The position numbers and the translations under genes were made by a program. From Rubrivivax sp. (GTDB taxonomy: Bacteria; Pseudomonadota; Gammaproteobacteria; Burkholderiales; Burkholderiaceae_C): a DNA stretch of 64,000 nucleotides. Of this stretch, positions 18,875 to 27,124 are shown in pieces. The notes under the pieces were generated by a model, which saw only the letters and a list, made by a program, of their open reading frames with translations, searched no databases and was not told the DNA's origin. Positions within the stretch are counted from its first letter, which is position 1; the number at the start of each line of letters is the position of its first letter. The stretch is from contig JAIYCR010000020.1 in the NCBI GenBank assembly GCA_027487905.1, positions 1 to 64,000 on the forward strand, read 5' to 3'.

Positions 18875-20260
18875 TCAGGCGCGTCGGCGCGCCTGTTCGG
18901 AAGTCGGGTGGACCCGCTGCAGCGGCGCCGCGGCCACCGCCCTGGCCGCGCGCTCGCGGGCCTCGCGCAGGAGGGCGCGGCCATCCCAGTCGGTGGGCCA
19001 GCCTTGCCACAGGCGCAGACGCCCCTGCACCACCACCGCGTCGATCTGGCTGCGGTTGGCCAGACGGACGAGTTCCCAGCCCAGGTCCCAGGACGGCGTG
19101 AGTTCGGGCACGTCGAGATCGACCAGCAGGTAGTCCGCTTCCAGCCCGGCGGCGATGCGGCCGGTGATGCCCGCCAGGCCTGCCGCATCGGCAGCCCGGC
19201 CGGTGGCCGCGGCCAGCCAGGTCCAGCCCGCGCCGGTGGAGAAATCGCCCACCTGCAGGCCGATGCCCAGGCGCTGGGCGGTCTCGGCGGCGTCCATCAG
19301 GCGGAAGGCATCGCCCCGTGTGCCGTCGGTGCCCAGCCCCAGGCGGATGCCCAGGCTGGTCATCTGCAGCGCTGGCGCCACCGCATTGCCCTTCCAGCTG
19401 CTGGCCACCGGGTTGTAGCTGACGGCGGCACCGCCATCGCGCAGCAGCGCCAGCTCGTCGGGCGTGACCAGCGTGCAGTGCGCGGCCAGCAGCTGGGGCG
19501 TGATGGCGCCGACGGACTGCAGCTTCTGCAGCGGACGCAGGCCGCTGGCCACCAGCGAGCGCTCCACCGAGACCAGGTGCTCGTTCACGTGGGTCTGGAA
19601 CACCGCGCCGGCCTCGCGGCACAAGCCGCTGACCTGGGCGAGCATGCGATGGCTGCCCTGCTCGGGAATCGACACCGCGAGCGATGGGTGCACCAGCGCG
19701 CCGGACTGCCGGCTTGCCAGGTGCTGTTCAGCCGCCCGCAGAACCTCGAGCGCCGCCTCGTCGCTGAGGTCCGCGTCGTTGCAGATTCGACCGAGCACGC
19801 AGCGCAGGCCCACCGTCTCCACCGCGGCGCGCAGCGCCTGCAGGCCCGCGCGCGAGCGGGTGCCTGCCTCGCACACGGTGGTGAAGCCCCCGCGCAGCGC
19901 TTCCAGCGCAGCCAGTTGCGCGGCCACGAGCAGGTCGTCCTCGTCGAGTTGCTGCTCCAGCGGCACCCAGATGCGGCGGAAGATTTCCGAGGGTTCGCCG
20001 AAGGCGATGGACTTGCCGAAGGACTGGGTGAGGTGGTGGTGGGTGTCGACGAAGCCGGGCATCAGCAGGTGGCCCGGGAGCTCCAGACGGGGCACCTGGG
20101 GGTGGCGTTGGGCCAGCTCCGCGACCGGCCCGACATCGGCGAAGCGGCCGCCCTGCACCAGCACCGCCCAGCCCGCCAGGGCGATGTCGTCCACCAACGT
20201 GCGGGCGGGCAGCAGCAGCAGCTCAGGCTGGCCGAGGGCGGTGCGCGGATCGGTGTTCAT
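18875..20260 (-). CDS. Amidohydrolase of the TrzN/AtzA/8-oxoguanine deaminase type
   Basis: A TIM-barrel metal hydrolase of 461 residues that removes amino, chloro or similar groups from N-heterocycles in its characterised relatives. Metal-site motifs are visible: GFVDTHHHL, TSWKGN-type segment SSWKGNAVAP, QTHVNEH, AAHCTL and the catalytic Asp in LGLGTDGTRG. The ATG at 20260 (MNTDPRTAL) is chosen; ATG 20269 and 20287 would enlarge the overlap with the TSUP gene. It shares a minus-strand run with the TSUP permease and tctC, so uptake and deamination may be coupled. The substrate is unknown; a deaminase acting on a purine or cytosine derivative is as likely as any triazine activity. Confidence 0.82.
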   Translation of the reverse strand: MNTDPRTALGQPELLLLPARTLVDDIALAGWAVLVQGGRFADVGPVAELAQRHPQVPRLELPGHLLMPGFVDTHHHLTQSFGKSIAFGEPSEIFRRIWVPLEQQLDEDDLLVAAQLAALEALRGGFTTVCEAGTRSRAGLQALRAAVETVGLRCVLGRICNDADLSDEAALEVLRAAEQHLASRQSGALVHPSLAVSIPEQGSHRMLAQVSGLCREAGAVFQTHVNEHLVSVERSLVASGLRPLQKLQSVGAITPQLLAAHCTLVTPDELALLRDGGAAVSYNPVASSWKGNAVAPALQMTSLGIRLGLGTDGTRGDAFRLMDAAETAQRLGIGLQVGDFSTGAGWTWLAAATGRAADAAGLAGITGRIAAGLEADYLLVDLDVPELTPSWDLGWELVRLANRSQIDAVVVQGRLRLWQGWPTDWDGRALLREARERAARAVAAAPLQRVHPTSEQARRRA

Positions 20261-20273
20261 CGACTTCATTCCT

Positions 20274-21017
20274 TCAGGACAGGGCATACCAGAGACCGGT
20301 GGCGATGAGGATGCAGGCGGTGGCCGCCCGCAGGCGCCGGGGAGGGGCCCGCAGCGCGACGCGCCGGCCCGCCCAGGCGCCGGCCACCAGCACCGCGGCC
20401 ACGCCCAGCCCGAGCAGCAGGTCCAGCCGCCCCGCCGCCACGTGGGCGGCGCTGGCGGCCACCGCGACGGGCAGCTGCACCAGCTGGGCCGCTGCCACCG
20501 ACAGCGTCAGGGGGGTGCCGATCAGCATCAGAACCGGCAGCAGCAGCACCGGGCCCCCGGTGCCGGACAGGGCCGAACCGAGGCCGACGAACAAACCGAT
20601 CCAGGCCTGGTGGATCGGCCTCGGCCAGGCCGCCGGCGGCCGCTGTCCCGGCGCGGCGGGCGACCGCCGTTCGGCCCAGATACCGAACACGCCGGAGCCC
20701 AGCGCGAGCACGCCCACCCAGGTCCGCAGCGCCGATGCCGGGACCTGGTCGGACAGCCAGGCACCCAGCGCGGCGCCCGCCAGCGAGGCGACCAGCAGCA
20801 CCCGAAGCCCCCAGCCGGTGGCCCGGCGCTGCTGGCCGAGCGCCTGCAGCGCCGCCACGCCGGTGAGCAGGAAGGCGAAGCTGGACGCCGCCAGCGCCTG
20901 CGGCAGCGGCACGCCCATGAGGTCGGTGAGGGCCGGCACGACCAGCACCCCGCCGATGGAGGTGGCGCCGATGGCCACGCCGGCCAGCGCGATGACCCCG
21001 ACGGCGGACAGGCTCAA
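20274..21017 (-). CDS. TSUP (TauE/SafE) family permease
   Basis: A 247-residue integral membrane protein with about eight helices in two repeated halves. Half-markers are SIGGVLVVPALTDLMGVPLPQALAASS and SGTGGPVLLLPVLMLIG (written here only in part). The family moves sulfite, sulfoacetate or other organic anions. It lies between tctC (43 bases upstream) and the amidohydrolase (13 bases downstream) in the same direction, so it probably belongs to this catabolic unit. Confidence 0.88.
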   Translation of the reverse strand: MSLSAVGVIALAGVAIGATSIGGVLVVPALTDLMGVPLPQALAASSFAFLLTGVAALQALGQQRRATGWGLRVLLVASLAGAALGAWLSDQVPASALRTWVGVLALGSGVFGIWAERRSPAAPGQRPPAAWPRPIHQAWIGLFVGLGSALSGTGGPVLLLPVLMLIGTPLTLSVAAAQLVQLPVAVAASAAHVAAGRLDLLLGLGVAAVLVAGAWAGRRVALRAPPRRLRAATACILIATGLWYALS

Positions 21018-21060
21018 GGGCCGGGCCTCGAGGGCCGGGCGCGGCCGGCGCGCACGCCCA

Positions 21061-22077
21061 TCACTCGGGCTTGATGCCGGCGGCGGCGACGGCCGCGGCC
21101 AGTTCGTCGCGTTCCTGGCGCAGCAGCGTGGCGAAGGCCCCGAGCTCGACGCTGGACGGCTTCAGGCCCGCTTCGTTCAGGCGGCGGATGAGGTCGGCGT
21201 CCTTCATCGTCTCGCGCAGTTCGGCGGCCAGCTTCGCCACCAGCGCAGCGTCGGTTCCCGCAGGGGCGAAGAGGCCGTACCAGGAGTCCACGTCCACCTT
21301 CTGCAGGCCGGGCGTCTCCGCCAGCGCCGGCACGCCCGGCAGCGACGGCCAGCGTTCCCGCGAGGTGACGCCGAAGGCCTTGACCTTGCCGTCCTTGATG
21401 AAGGGCTGGGCCAGCGTGACCGGCATCACCGCCAGTTCGATGAGGCCGGCGGCCAGTTCGGTCAGCACCTGCGGCCCGGACTTGTAGGGCACGTGCAGGA
21501 TGTCCACCCGGGCGTTGAGCTTGATGATCTCGGCAGTGAGGTGCATGGAGGTGCCCACGCCGTCGGTGCCGTAGTTCAGCTTGCCCGGGTCGCGACGCGC
21601 CAGGGCGAGCACCTCGGCGGTGGTGCCCGCTTCCAGCTTCGGGCTTCCGATGAGCACGAAGGGTGAGGTGGCCACGGTCGCGATGGGCAGCAGGTCCTTC
21701 TGCGCGTCGTACTTCACCAGGGCCGGACGGACGACCGGCGCGACGGTGATGGGGCTGGCCACCGCGAAGAGCAGGGTGTAGCCATCGGGCTGGGCGCGGG
21801 TGGCCCGCAACGTGCCGAGCGTGCCGGCCGCGCCGGCGGTGTTCTCGATGACGAAGGGCTGGCGCAGCCTCTCCCCGAGCTTCTGCAGCACCATGCGTGC
21901 GGCGGTGTCCACGCTGCCCCCGGCAGCGAAGGGCACCACCACGGTGACCGGCTTGGCGGGGTAGGACGCCACGGCGGCGGCAGGGGCCTGCGCCAGCGCC
22001 ACGGGCGCCAGGGTGCCCAGGAGGGAGCCGGCAGCGGCGAGCAGCAGGCGACGGTGGAAGCGGGACGGAACGCGCAT
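21061..22077 (-). CDS. tctC: Bug/TctC family periplasmic substrate-binding protein
   Basis: The periplasmic receptor (338 residues) of a TTT transporter. A signal peptide covers about residues 1-30 (RRLLLAAAGSLLGTLAPVALAQA). Bug hallmarks are YPAKPVTVVVPFAAGGSVDT, VIENTAGAAGTLG and LNYGTDGVGTSMHL. It is divergent from the GntR regulator (55 bases between start codons) and likely serves TctA/TctB encoded 3.8 kb away in the opposite direction. Confidence 0.93.
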   Translation of the reverse strand: MRVPSRFHRRLLLAAAGSLLGTLAPVALAQAPAAAVASYPAKPVTVVVPFAAGGSVDTAARMVLQKLGERLRQPFVIENTAGAAGTLGTLRATRAQPDGYTLLFAVASPITVAPVVRPALVKYDAQKDLLPIATVATSPFVLIGSPKLEAGTTAEVLALARRDPGKLNYGTDGVGTSMHLTAEIIKLNARVDILHVPYKSGPQVLTELAAGLIELAVMPVTLAQPFIKDGKVKAFGVTSRERWPSLPGVPALAETPGLQKVDVDSWYGLFAPAGTDAALVAKLAAELRETMKDADLIRRLNEAGLKPSSVELGAFATLLRQERDELAAAVAAAGIKPE

Positions 22078-22126
22078 GGGACACTCCTCGAGGTGGACAG
22101 GGCACCTGGGTGGTGCCTGGATTCAA

Positions 22127-22144
22127 CTTGATATGACAAGTCAA
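22127..22144. promoter_or_regulatory. AT-rich inverted repeat between tctC and the GntR gene
   Basis: CTTGatatgaCAAG (22127-22140) is nested with TTGA-N9-TCAA (22128-22144). The block overlaps the regulator start codon and lies about 50 bases from the tctC start, in unusually AT-rich sequence. Read toward tctC it contains TTGTAT, 17 bases, TTGAAT, which could be a promoter. The position fits an autoregulatory operator, but the core does not match the usual HutC GT-N-TA-N-AC pattern well. Confidence 0.4.
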
Positions 22145-22951
22145 TACAAGGCAAGCAAGGACCGTTCCACTGGCCGGTCAACCCGGAAGAAACCGGCGCC
22201 CGCGGTCCGGGTGGTGCATTCCGCGCCGTTGGCCGCGGCCGAGCCGATCACGCTGCATGCCCGGGTGCGCGAATCGCTGCGGGCCCGCATCGTGGGCGGT
22301 GAATGGCCGGTGCAGCACCAGCTGCCCACCGAGGCCGAGCTGGGCGCGAGCTTCGGCGTCAGCCGCATCACCGTGCGCAAGGCGCTGGCCGATCTGGCGG
22401 CCCTGTCGCTGATCGTGCGGGTGCAGGGCAAGGGTTCCTTCGTGGCGCCGGCGCCGGTCCGCCAGGAACTCGCGCGGCTGCAGGGGCTGGCCGAGGCGCT
22501 CGGACGCGATGGCAGGGAGGTCGTCACCGAGATCCTCGGCTTCGGTGCCGACCTGCTCGAACCCGACGCCGCACGGGCGCTGGCGCTGCCCGAAGGCAGC
22601 CCCTGCCTGCTGCTGCAGACGCTGCGCAGCGCCGACGCGCGGCCGCTGTCCACCAACCGCACGGCGCTGGTGCCCGCCGTGGGCCGGCGCATCCGACGCG
22701 ACGATCTGGCCCGCCACGACCTGCTCACCCTGTATGAAACCCGGCTCGGCCTGCGGGTGGAGCGGGCGGTGGTGGGCATCCGCGCCGAGGCGGCATCGCC
22801 GGACCAGGCGCGCGCCCTCGGGCTGCGCGCCCGTTCGCCGGTGCTGCGGGTGGACCGTGCGGTGTTCGCCACCGACGGACAGCCGCTGCACTTCGAGTCG
22901 AGCGTCTACCGGGCCGACGCCTTCAGCTTCCGCCTGGAGCTCGCCCGTTGA
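22133..22951 (+). CDS. GntR/HutC family transcriptional regulator
   Basis: A repressor-type regulator of 272 residues. The winged HTH (about 40-100) contains LPTEAELGASFGVSRITVRKAL followed by the wing VQGKGSFVA (motif given in part). The C-terminal UTRA ligand domain spans about 110-270. It is divergent from tctC and precedes the FMN dehydrogenase gene convergently, so it probably controls this uptake and catabolism cluster in response to a pathway metabolite. No Shine-Dalgarno sequence is obvious before ATG 22133; an upstream start would lie within tctC. Confidence 0.9.
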   Translation: MTSQYKASKDRSTGRSTRKKPAPAVRVVHSAPLAAAEPITLHARVRESLRARIVGGEWPVQHQLPTEAELGASFGVSRITVRKALADLAALSLIVRVQGKGSFVAPAPVRQELARLQGLAEALGRDGREVVTEILGFGADLLEPDAARALALPEGSPCLLLQTLRSADARPLSTNRTALVPAVGRRIRRDDLARHDLLTLYETRLGLRVERAVVGIRAEAASPDQARALGLRARSPVLRVDRAVFATDGQPLHFESSVYRADAFSFRLELAR

Positions 22952-22990
22952 GCCCAGCCCTGGCGGCCTCGGGCTGAGCGCTGAGGGCCT

Positions 22991-24154
22991 TCAGGCCGCC
23001 GGGGCCGTGGGGAAGGTTCCCGGCAGCAGGATGCCGCGGTCGACCGTGCCGATCCTGGTGTGGCCGCAGAAGGCCATGGTGAGGTCGAGTTCGCGGTGGA
23101 TGATCTCGAGCGCCTTGGTCACGCCGGGCTGGCCCATGGCGCCCAGTCCGTAGAGGAAGGCCCGGCCGATGTAGGTGCCGCGGGCGCCCAGCGCCCAGGC
23201 CTTGAGCACGTCCTGGCCGCTGCGCACGCCGCCGTCCATGTGCACCTCGATCTTCGAGCCCACCTCGGCCACGATGGCGGGCAGGGCCTCGATGCTGCTC
23301 TGCGCGCCGTCCAACTGGCGGCCGCCGTGGTTGCTGACGATGAGCGCATCGGCGCCGGACTGCACCGCCAGGCGGGCATCCTCGACGTCCTGGATGCCCT
23401 TGAGGATGAGCTTGCCGCCCCAGCGCTTCTTGATCCATTCGACGTCGCCCCAGTTCAGGCCCGGGTCGAACTGGTCGGCCGTCCAGGAGGCGAGGCTGCC
23501 CATGTCGCCCACACCGCTCACGTGGCCGACGATGTTTCCGAACTGGCGGCGCTTCGTCCCGAGCATGCCCAGGCACCAGCGCGGCTTGGTGGCCATGTTC
23601 AGCAGGTTGGCCACCGTGAGCTTGGGCGGCGCGGACAGGCCGTTCTTCAGGTCCTTGTGGCGCTGGCCGAGGATCTGCAGGTCCAGCGTGAGCACGAGCG
23701 CACCGCAGTTCGCGGCCTTGGCGCGGTCGATGAGGCGCTCGATGAAGGCGCGATCCTTCATCACGTAGAGCTGGAACCAGAACGGCGCCTTGGTGTGGGC
23801 GGCGATGTCCTCGATCGAGCAGATGCTCATCGTGGACAGGGTGAAGGGGATGCCGAAGGCCTCTGCGGCGCGGGCCGCGAGGATCTCGCCGTCGGCGTGC
23901 TGCATGCCGGTCAGGCCCGTGGGCGCGATGGCCACCGGCATCTTCACCGGCACCCCGACCATGGTGGTGGCGGTGCTGCGGTTCTCCATGTTCACCGCCA
24001 CCCGCTGGCGCAGCTTGATGCGGGCGAAGTCGCTTTCGTTGGCCCGGTAGGTGCCTTCGGTCCAGGAGCCGCTGTCCGCGTAGTCGTAGAACATGCGCGG
24101 GACGCGTTTCTGGGCCAGGCGGCGCAGGTCTTCTATGTTGGTGATGACGGTCAT
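22991..24154 (-). CDS. lldD: FMN-dependent alpha-hydroxy-acid dehydrogenase (LldD-like)
   Basis: A 387-residue enzyme that oxidises an L-2-hydroxy acid such as lactate to the keto acid with FMN. Visible elements are FYDYADSGSWTEGTYRAN near the N-terminus, the FMN-binding PVAIAPTGLTGM, QLYVMKDR, the substrate-binding/catalytic SNHGGRQLDG (about 273-282) with its His, and MDGGVRSGQDVLKAWALGA. The length fits lactate dehydrogenase (LldD) or close relatives such as mandelate dehydrogenase. Its position next to the TTT/amidohydrolase genes suggests it might act on a product of that route, but it faces the regulator gene and may be independent. Confidence 0.9.
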   Translation of the reverse strand: MTVITNIEDLRRLAQKRVPRMFYDYADSGSWTEGTYRANESDFARIKLRQRVAVNMENRSTATTMVGVPVKMPVAIAPTGLTGMQHADGEILAARAAEAFGIPFTLSTMSICSIEDIAAHTKAPFWFQLYVMKDRAFIERLIDRAKAANCGALVLTLDLQILGQRHKDLKNGLSAPPKLTVANLLNMATKPRWCLGMLGTKRRQFGNIVGHVSGVGDMGSLASWTADQFDPGLNWGDVEWIKKRWGGKLILKGIQDVEDARLAVQSGADALIVSNHGGRQLDGAQSSIEALPAIVAEVGSKIEVHMDGGVRSGQDVLKAWALGARGTYIGRAFLYGLGAMGQPGVTKALEIIHRELDLTMAFCGHTRIGTVDRGILLPGTFPTAPAA

Positions 24155-24229
24155 GGGTTTGCGGTGGGTACGGCGGCGAGAACGCGACGGTAAGGGCCGG
24201 GCGCCGGCGGCGCCATGCGGACCTTCCCC

Positions 24230-25585
24230 TCAGGGGCGACGCCCGGGCGGCGCGGGGCGCGGCGGGCGGGCAGGGGCGGGGCCGCGCTCGCTGCGCGCCT
24301 GGGCGAGGCTCGCCTCCAGAGTGGCCAGCGACAAGCCCTTGAGGGCGGCGAAGTTCGACGGTGACAGGGGGCTGGCCTCGAAGGCCTGCAGCAGCATGGA
24401 GCGGGCGCGGCGTTCGCCGTCCTCGGGGGTCGGGGCCCGGGCCGGGGCGGTGGGGGCGCTCGGGCGGGCCGCAGCACCGGCCGGGGTGTCAGGCTTCACC
24501 GGGTGATGGCCCGGGTGATGGCCCGACGGCTTGCCCGCCGGGTGGGCGCCGGGGCCGCGAGGGTCCGGCCGGGGCGGACGGGGCGGACGGGGCGGGGCTT
24601 CGCGAGGGCCGCCGCGGCCAGCGCCCGGGGCCTGCCGGTGTCCGCCGGGGGGCGCGGAGCGACGGCCCGGGCTCGCGCTCGCGCTCGCGCCCGGGCTGTT
24701 GGATGCGCCCGATGCGGCGGGGGCGCCAGGGGCGCCAGCGGCGCCGGCAGCGCCAGGTGCGTCAGGCACGCCCGGCACGCCCGGCACGCCCGGTACGCCC
24801 GGTTGCGCCGGGCGGCCTGGGCGCTCGGCGCGGCGGGGGTCGTCGGTGCGGTGGGGGTGGTGGCTGCGATCGGTGCGGTGGGTGCCGTCCGTTCGCGCCT
24901 CGCGGGCGGGGCGCTGCCCGGGCGCCTGGGCGCCGCGCTGTCGCTCCTTGACCAGTGCGCGGCGGCGATCGAGTTCGGCGCGCGCGGCCTCGTGGTGTTC
25001 GGCGGCGATCGGCCCGGCCGGTGCGCCGTCCAGGTCGAAGCGCTCGGTGGCGGCGATCAAGGCCTTGATGTAGGGCGTGGAGGTCGTGTGGCGGTGCAGG
25101 AAGACCGACAGCACCCGCTTGCTGAAGACCCCCGGCGCCCGCGCATGGATGGCGGCCTGGACACGCAGCTGGATCGGCTTGAACACCGCCGCGCCGAACA
25201 GCGCGGGAAAGCGTTCGGCCATCTGCCGGGCGCATTCCGCATGCGACATCTCGGGCGGCCTGGCTGCTGCCGCGGCTGCGGCTTGCGCAAGAGTTGCAGT
25301 GGTCGGCGCGGCGGGGTCGGCTTCGCCCGCCGCTTCGGCCACGGCCTCGCCGGCCTCGCCCGGCATGGCTTCAACCCGGGTGACGGCATCGGCATCGGCA
25401 TCGGCATCGGCATCGCGTACAGCGCCGTTGCCCGCAGCGCCGTCGTCGGCTGCAGCCGGTGCGCCGAGCTCGTCGTCCGCCGGCGGCGGCAGGGCCTCCT
25501 GCACGTTCGTCAGGGGTGCCGGGGCCGCGGCGGCAGGGGCATCGGGCGAAGGGCTCGCCGGGTCTTGGGCAGGGAGGTCAGGCAT
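24230..25585 (-). CDS. ProQ/FinO-domain RNA chaperone with extended low-complexity arms
   Basis: The central part (about residues 110-215) is a ProQ/FinO RNA-binding domain: ERFPALFGAAVFKPIQLRVQ, FSKRVLSVFLHRHTTSTPYI, KALIAATERFDLDG. It would bind structured sRNAs and mRNA 3' ends. At 451 residues the protein is about twice the length of E. coli ProQ. The N-terminal arm is Ala/Pro/Asp-rich with a (DA)5 run. The C-terminal arm is Arg/Pro/Gly/His-rich with collagen-like GVP repeats, and ends in a short predicted helix (SNFAALKGLSLATLEASLAQ). The start at 25585 gives MPDLPAQDPA; a start just before the folded domain cannot be excluded. Confidence 0.87.
   Translation of the reverse strand: MPDLPAQDPASPSPDAPAAAAPAPLTNVQEALPPPADDELGAPAAADDGAAGNGAVRDADADADADAVTRVEAMPGEAGEAVAEAAGEADPAAPTTATLAQAAAAAAARPPEMSHAECARQMAERFPALFGAAVFKPIQLRVQAAIHARAPGVFSKRVLSVFLHRHTTSTPYIKALIAATERFDLDGAPAGPIAAEHHEAARAELDRRRALVKERQRGAQAPGQRPAREARTDGTHRTDRSHHPHRTDDPRRAERPGRPAQPGVPGVPGVPGVPDAPGAAGAAGAPGAPAASGASNSPGASASASPGRRSAPPGGHRQAPGAGRGGPREAPPRPPRPPRPDPRGPGAHPAGKPSGHHPGHHPVKPDTPAGAAARPSAPTAPARAPTPEDGERRARSMLLQAFEASPLSPSNFAALKGLSLATLEASLAQARSERGPAPARPPRPAPPGRRP
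24765..24800. repeat. 9-base tandem repeat (GGCACGCCC)4 in the ProQ-domain gene
   Basis: Four in-phase 9-base units (the last GGTACGCCC) encode four GVP triplets on the minus strand. Being a multiple of three, gain or loss of units would change only the length of the collagen-like linker. Confidence 0.85.
25385..25414. repeat. 6-base tandem repeat (GGCATC)5 in the ProQ-domain gene
   Basis: Five perfect 6-base units encode Asp-Ala five times in the N-terminal arm. The run is in phase, so copy-number change would be tolerated. Confidence 0.9.
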
Positions 25586-25648
25586 CGTGAGCGGCAGGGC
25601 CGAAGGGCCGGGATGGCCCGCAGGACATAAACCCGCGATTGTGGCCGT

Positions 25649-26872
25649 TCAAACGCCCGTCGGCGGATCGAACAGTGGCAGGGTTTCGCCCTGGGCGGCC
25701 CGCACGGCAGACGGCTCCCCGCGCGCCGGGTCTGACGCGCTGCCGGCGATGTCCTGGCCGTCGCCCGTCACCGGCTGCAGCGGGCAGGCCCGCACCCCCA
25801 GCAGGCGCAGGCGCCGGCGCAGATCGACCCGCTTCAGGCACTGGCCGCAGGCCCGGCGCAGGGCCGCCGCGTCCTGCGTGGCGGCGTCCAGCCTGAGGTC
25901 GCGGGTGACGATGCGGAAATCGTCGAAGCGCAGCTTGATGCCCACGCCGCGCGCGGCCACGTCCTTGCGCTGCAGGTCCTCGGCCAGCCGCTGGCACAGA
26001 CCGTCCAGCAGGCCGCCCAGCTCGCCCCGGTCGTGCACGGCGTGCAGGTCGCGGCTGAAGGTGGTTTCCCGGCTGATCGACTTGGGCTCGCGCGAGGTCA
26101 CCAGCGCCCGCTCGTCGCGACCGTGGGCGGCCTCGTGCATCCACAGGCCCGTGGACCGGCCGAAGCGCTCGACGAGCAGGTCCGCGGGCACCGCGGCGAG
26201 CTCGGCGATGGTGTGGATGCCCAGGGCCTGAAGCCGCTCGGCCGCCTTCGGTCCGATGCCGTTGATGCGGCGCGCCGGCAAGGGCCAGATGCGCCGGGGG
26301 ATGTCGTCGATCGACAGCAGCGTGAGCCCGTCGGGCTTGTCCAGGTCGGACCCGATCTTGGCCAGCAGCTTGTTGGGCGCAACGGCGACCGAGCAGCTCA
26401 GGCCGGTGGCCTCGCGCACCGCGGCCTTCAGCCGCCGGCCAGCGGCCTCGCCGCCATCGTCGGCCACGCCGGGCACCGCGCCCAGGTCGAGGTAGATTTC
26501 GTCGATGCCACGGTCCTCGAAGACCGGCACCACCGTGAGCACCGCTTCCTTGAAGCGCCGCGACATCTGGCGGTAGGCATCGAAGTCCACCGGCAGCAGA
26601 ACCGCGTCGGGCGCCAGTGCAGCCGCCTTCATCAGCCCCATGCCCGAGTGCACGCCCAGCGAGCGCGCCGGGTAGGTGGCCGTGGTGATGACCCCCCGGC
26701 CGACGTAGTCACGCAGGCGCGGAAAGCGCCACCCGCCCGCATCGTCCCGCTCCGGCACCCGCGTGCGCCCCCCGATCACCACCGGCTGCCCCGCGAGCTC
26801 CGGGTAGCGCAGCAGCTCCACCGACGCATAGAAGGCGTCCATGTCCAGATGCGCGATGAACCGCCGACCCAT
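25649..26872 (-). CDS. dinB: DNA polymerase IV (Y family)
   Basis: An error-prone translesion polymerase of 407 residues. Catalytic blocks are DMDAFYASVE (about 10-19) and EDRGIDEIYLDL with the Asp-Glu pair. The HhH motif NGIGPKAAERLQALGI and the little-finger domain follow. The C-terminal LPLFDPP resembles a beta-clamp-binding peptide. In the second block the usual Ser before IDE is Gly. ATG 26872 gives MGRRFIAHLDMD, the normal family start; the frame is open further upstream but into repetitive DNA. No LexA box is recognisable upstream. Confidence 0.94.
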   Translation of the reverse strand: MGRRFIAHLDMDAFYASVELLRYPELAGQPVVIGGRTRVPERDDAGGWRFPRLRDYVGRGVITTATYPARSLGVHSGMGLMKAAALAPDAVLLPVDFDAYRQMSRRFKEAVLTVVPVFEDRGIDEIYLDLGAVPGVADDGGEAAGRRLKAAVREATGLSCSVAVAPNKLLAKIGSDLDKPDGLTLLSIDDIPRRIWPLPARRINGIGPKAAERLQALGIHTIAELAAVPADLLVERFGRSTGLWMHEAAHGRDERALVTSREPKSISRETTFSRDLHAVHDRGELGGLLDGLCQRLAEDLQRKDVAARGVGIKLRFDDFRIVTRDLRLDAATQDAAALRRACGQCLKRVDLRRRLRLLGVRACPLQPVTGDGQDIAGSASDPARGEPSAVRAAQGETLPLFDPPTGV

Positions 26873-26912
26873 CCCGCATTCTGTCCCGCCAGCCCGCGCT
26901 CCCTCCCGAACC

Positions 26913-27041
26913 GCATCAGCGCGCCCGCAGGGCCGCGCTTCCCCAACCCCGACCCGCATCAGCGCGCCCAAAGCGCCGCGCCCCCCACCCCCCAAGCGGC
27001 ATCAGCGCGCCCGCAGGGCCGCGCCCCCCAAGCGGCCGCGG
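26913..27041. repeat. Three-copy direct repeat with a 43-base period
   Basis: Copies begin at 26913, 26956 and 26999, exactly 43 bases apart. Each opens with GCATCAGCGCGCCC; the first and third then share GCAGGGCCGCGC, while the middle one has AAAGCGCCGCGC. It fills the gap between the dinB start and the sugar transferase stop. No open frame with plausible composition uses it. Confidence 0.85.
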
Positions 27042-27072
27042 TGGATCCGGCCCCGCCGGTCCACCCGCGGCG

Positions 27073-27112
27073 CCCCCCCCTCCGGGGGGGGAGGCGATCT
27101 GCGATCGCCTCC
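27073..27112 (-). terminator. Nested hairpins after the sugar transferase gene
   Basis: Reading leftward from the stop codon at 27125, the first element is a perfect 10-base stem (27090-27099 with 27103-27112, GGAGGCGATC/GATCGCCTCC, 3-base loop). The second is an 8-base C/G stem (27073-27080 with 27084-27091) that overlaps it and would compete. There is no U-tract, so termination is inferred from position and stem strength only. Confidence 0.5.
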
Positions 27113-27124
27113 GGGGGGGGGCCT

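Noticed and set aside
18875-20260. Annotation of the amidohydrolase as an atrazine or triazine hydrolase.
   Set aside because: The motifs are common to many deaminases of the family and nothing nearby indicates triazine catabolism.
24765-25414. Short repeats that might be a CRISPR array.
   Set aside because: Units of 6 and 9 bases with no spacers, in phase with a coding region; they are microsatellites.
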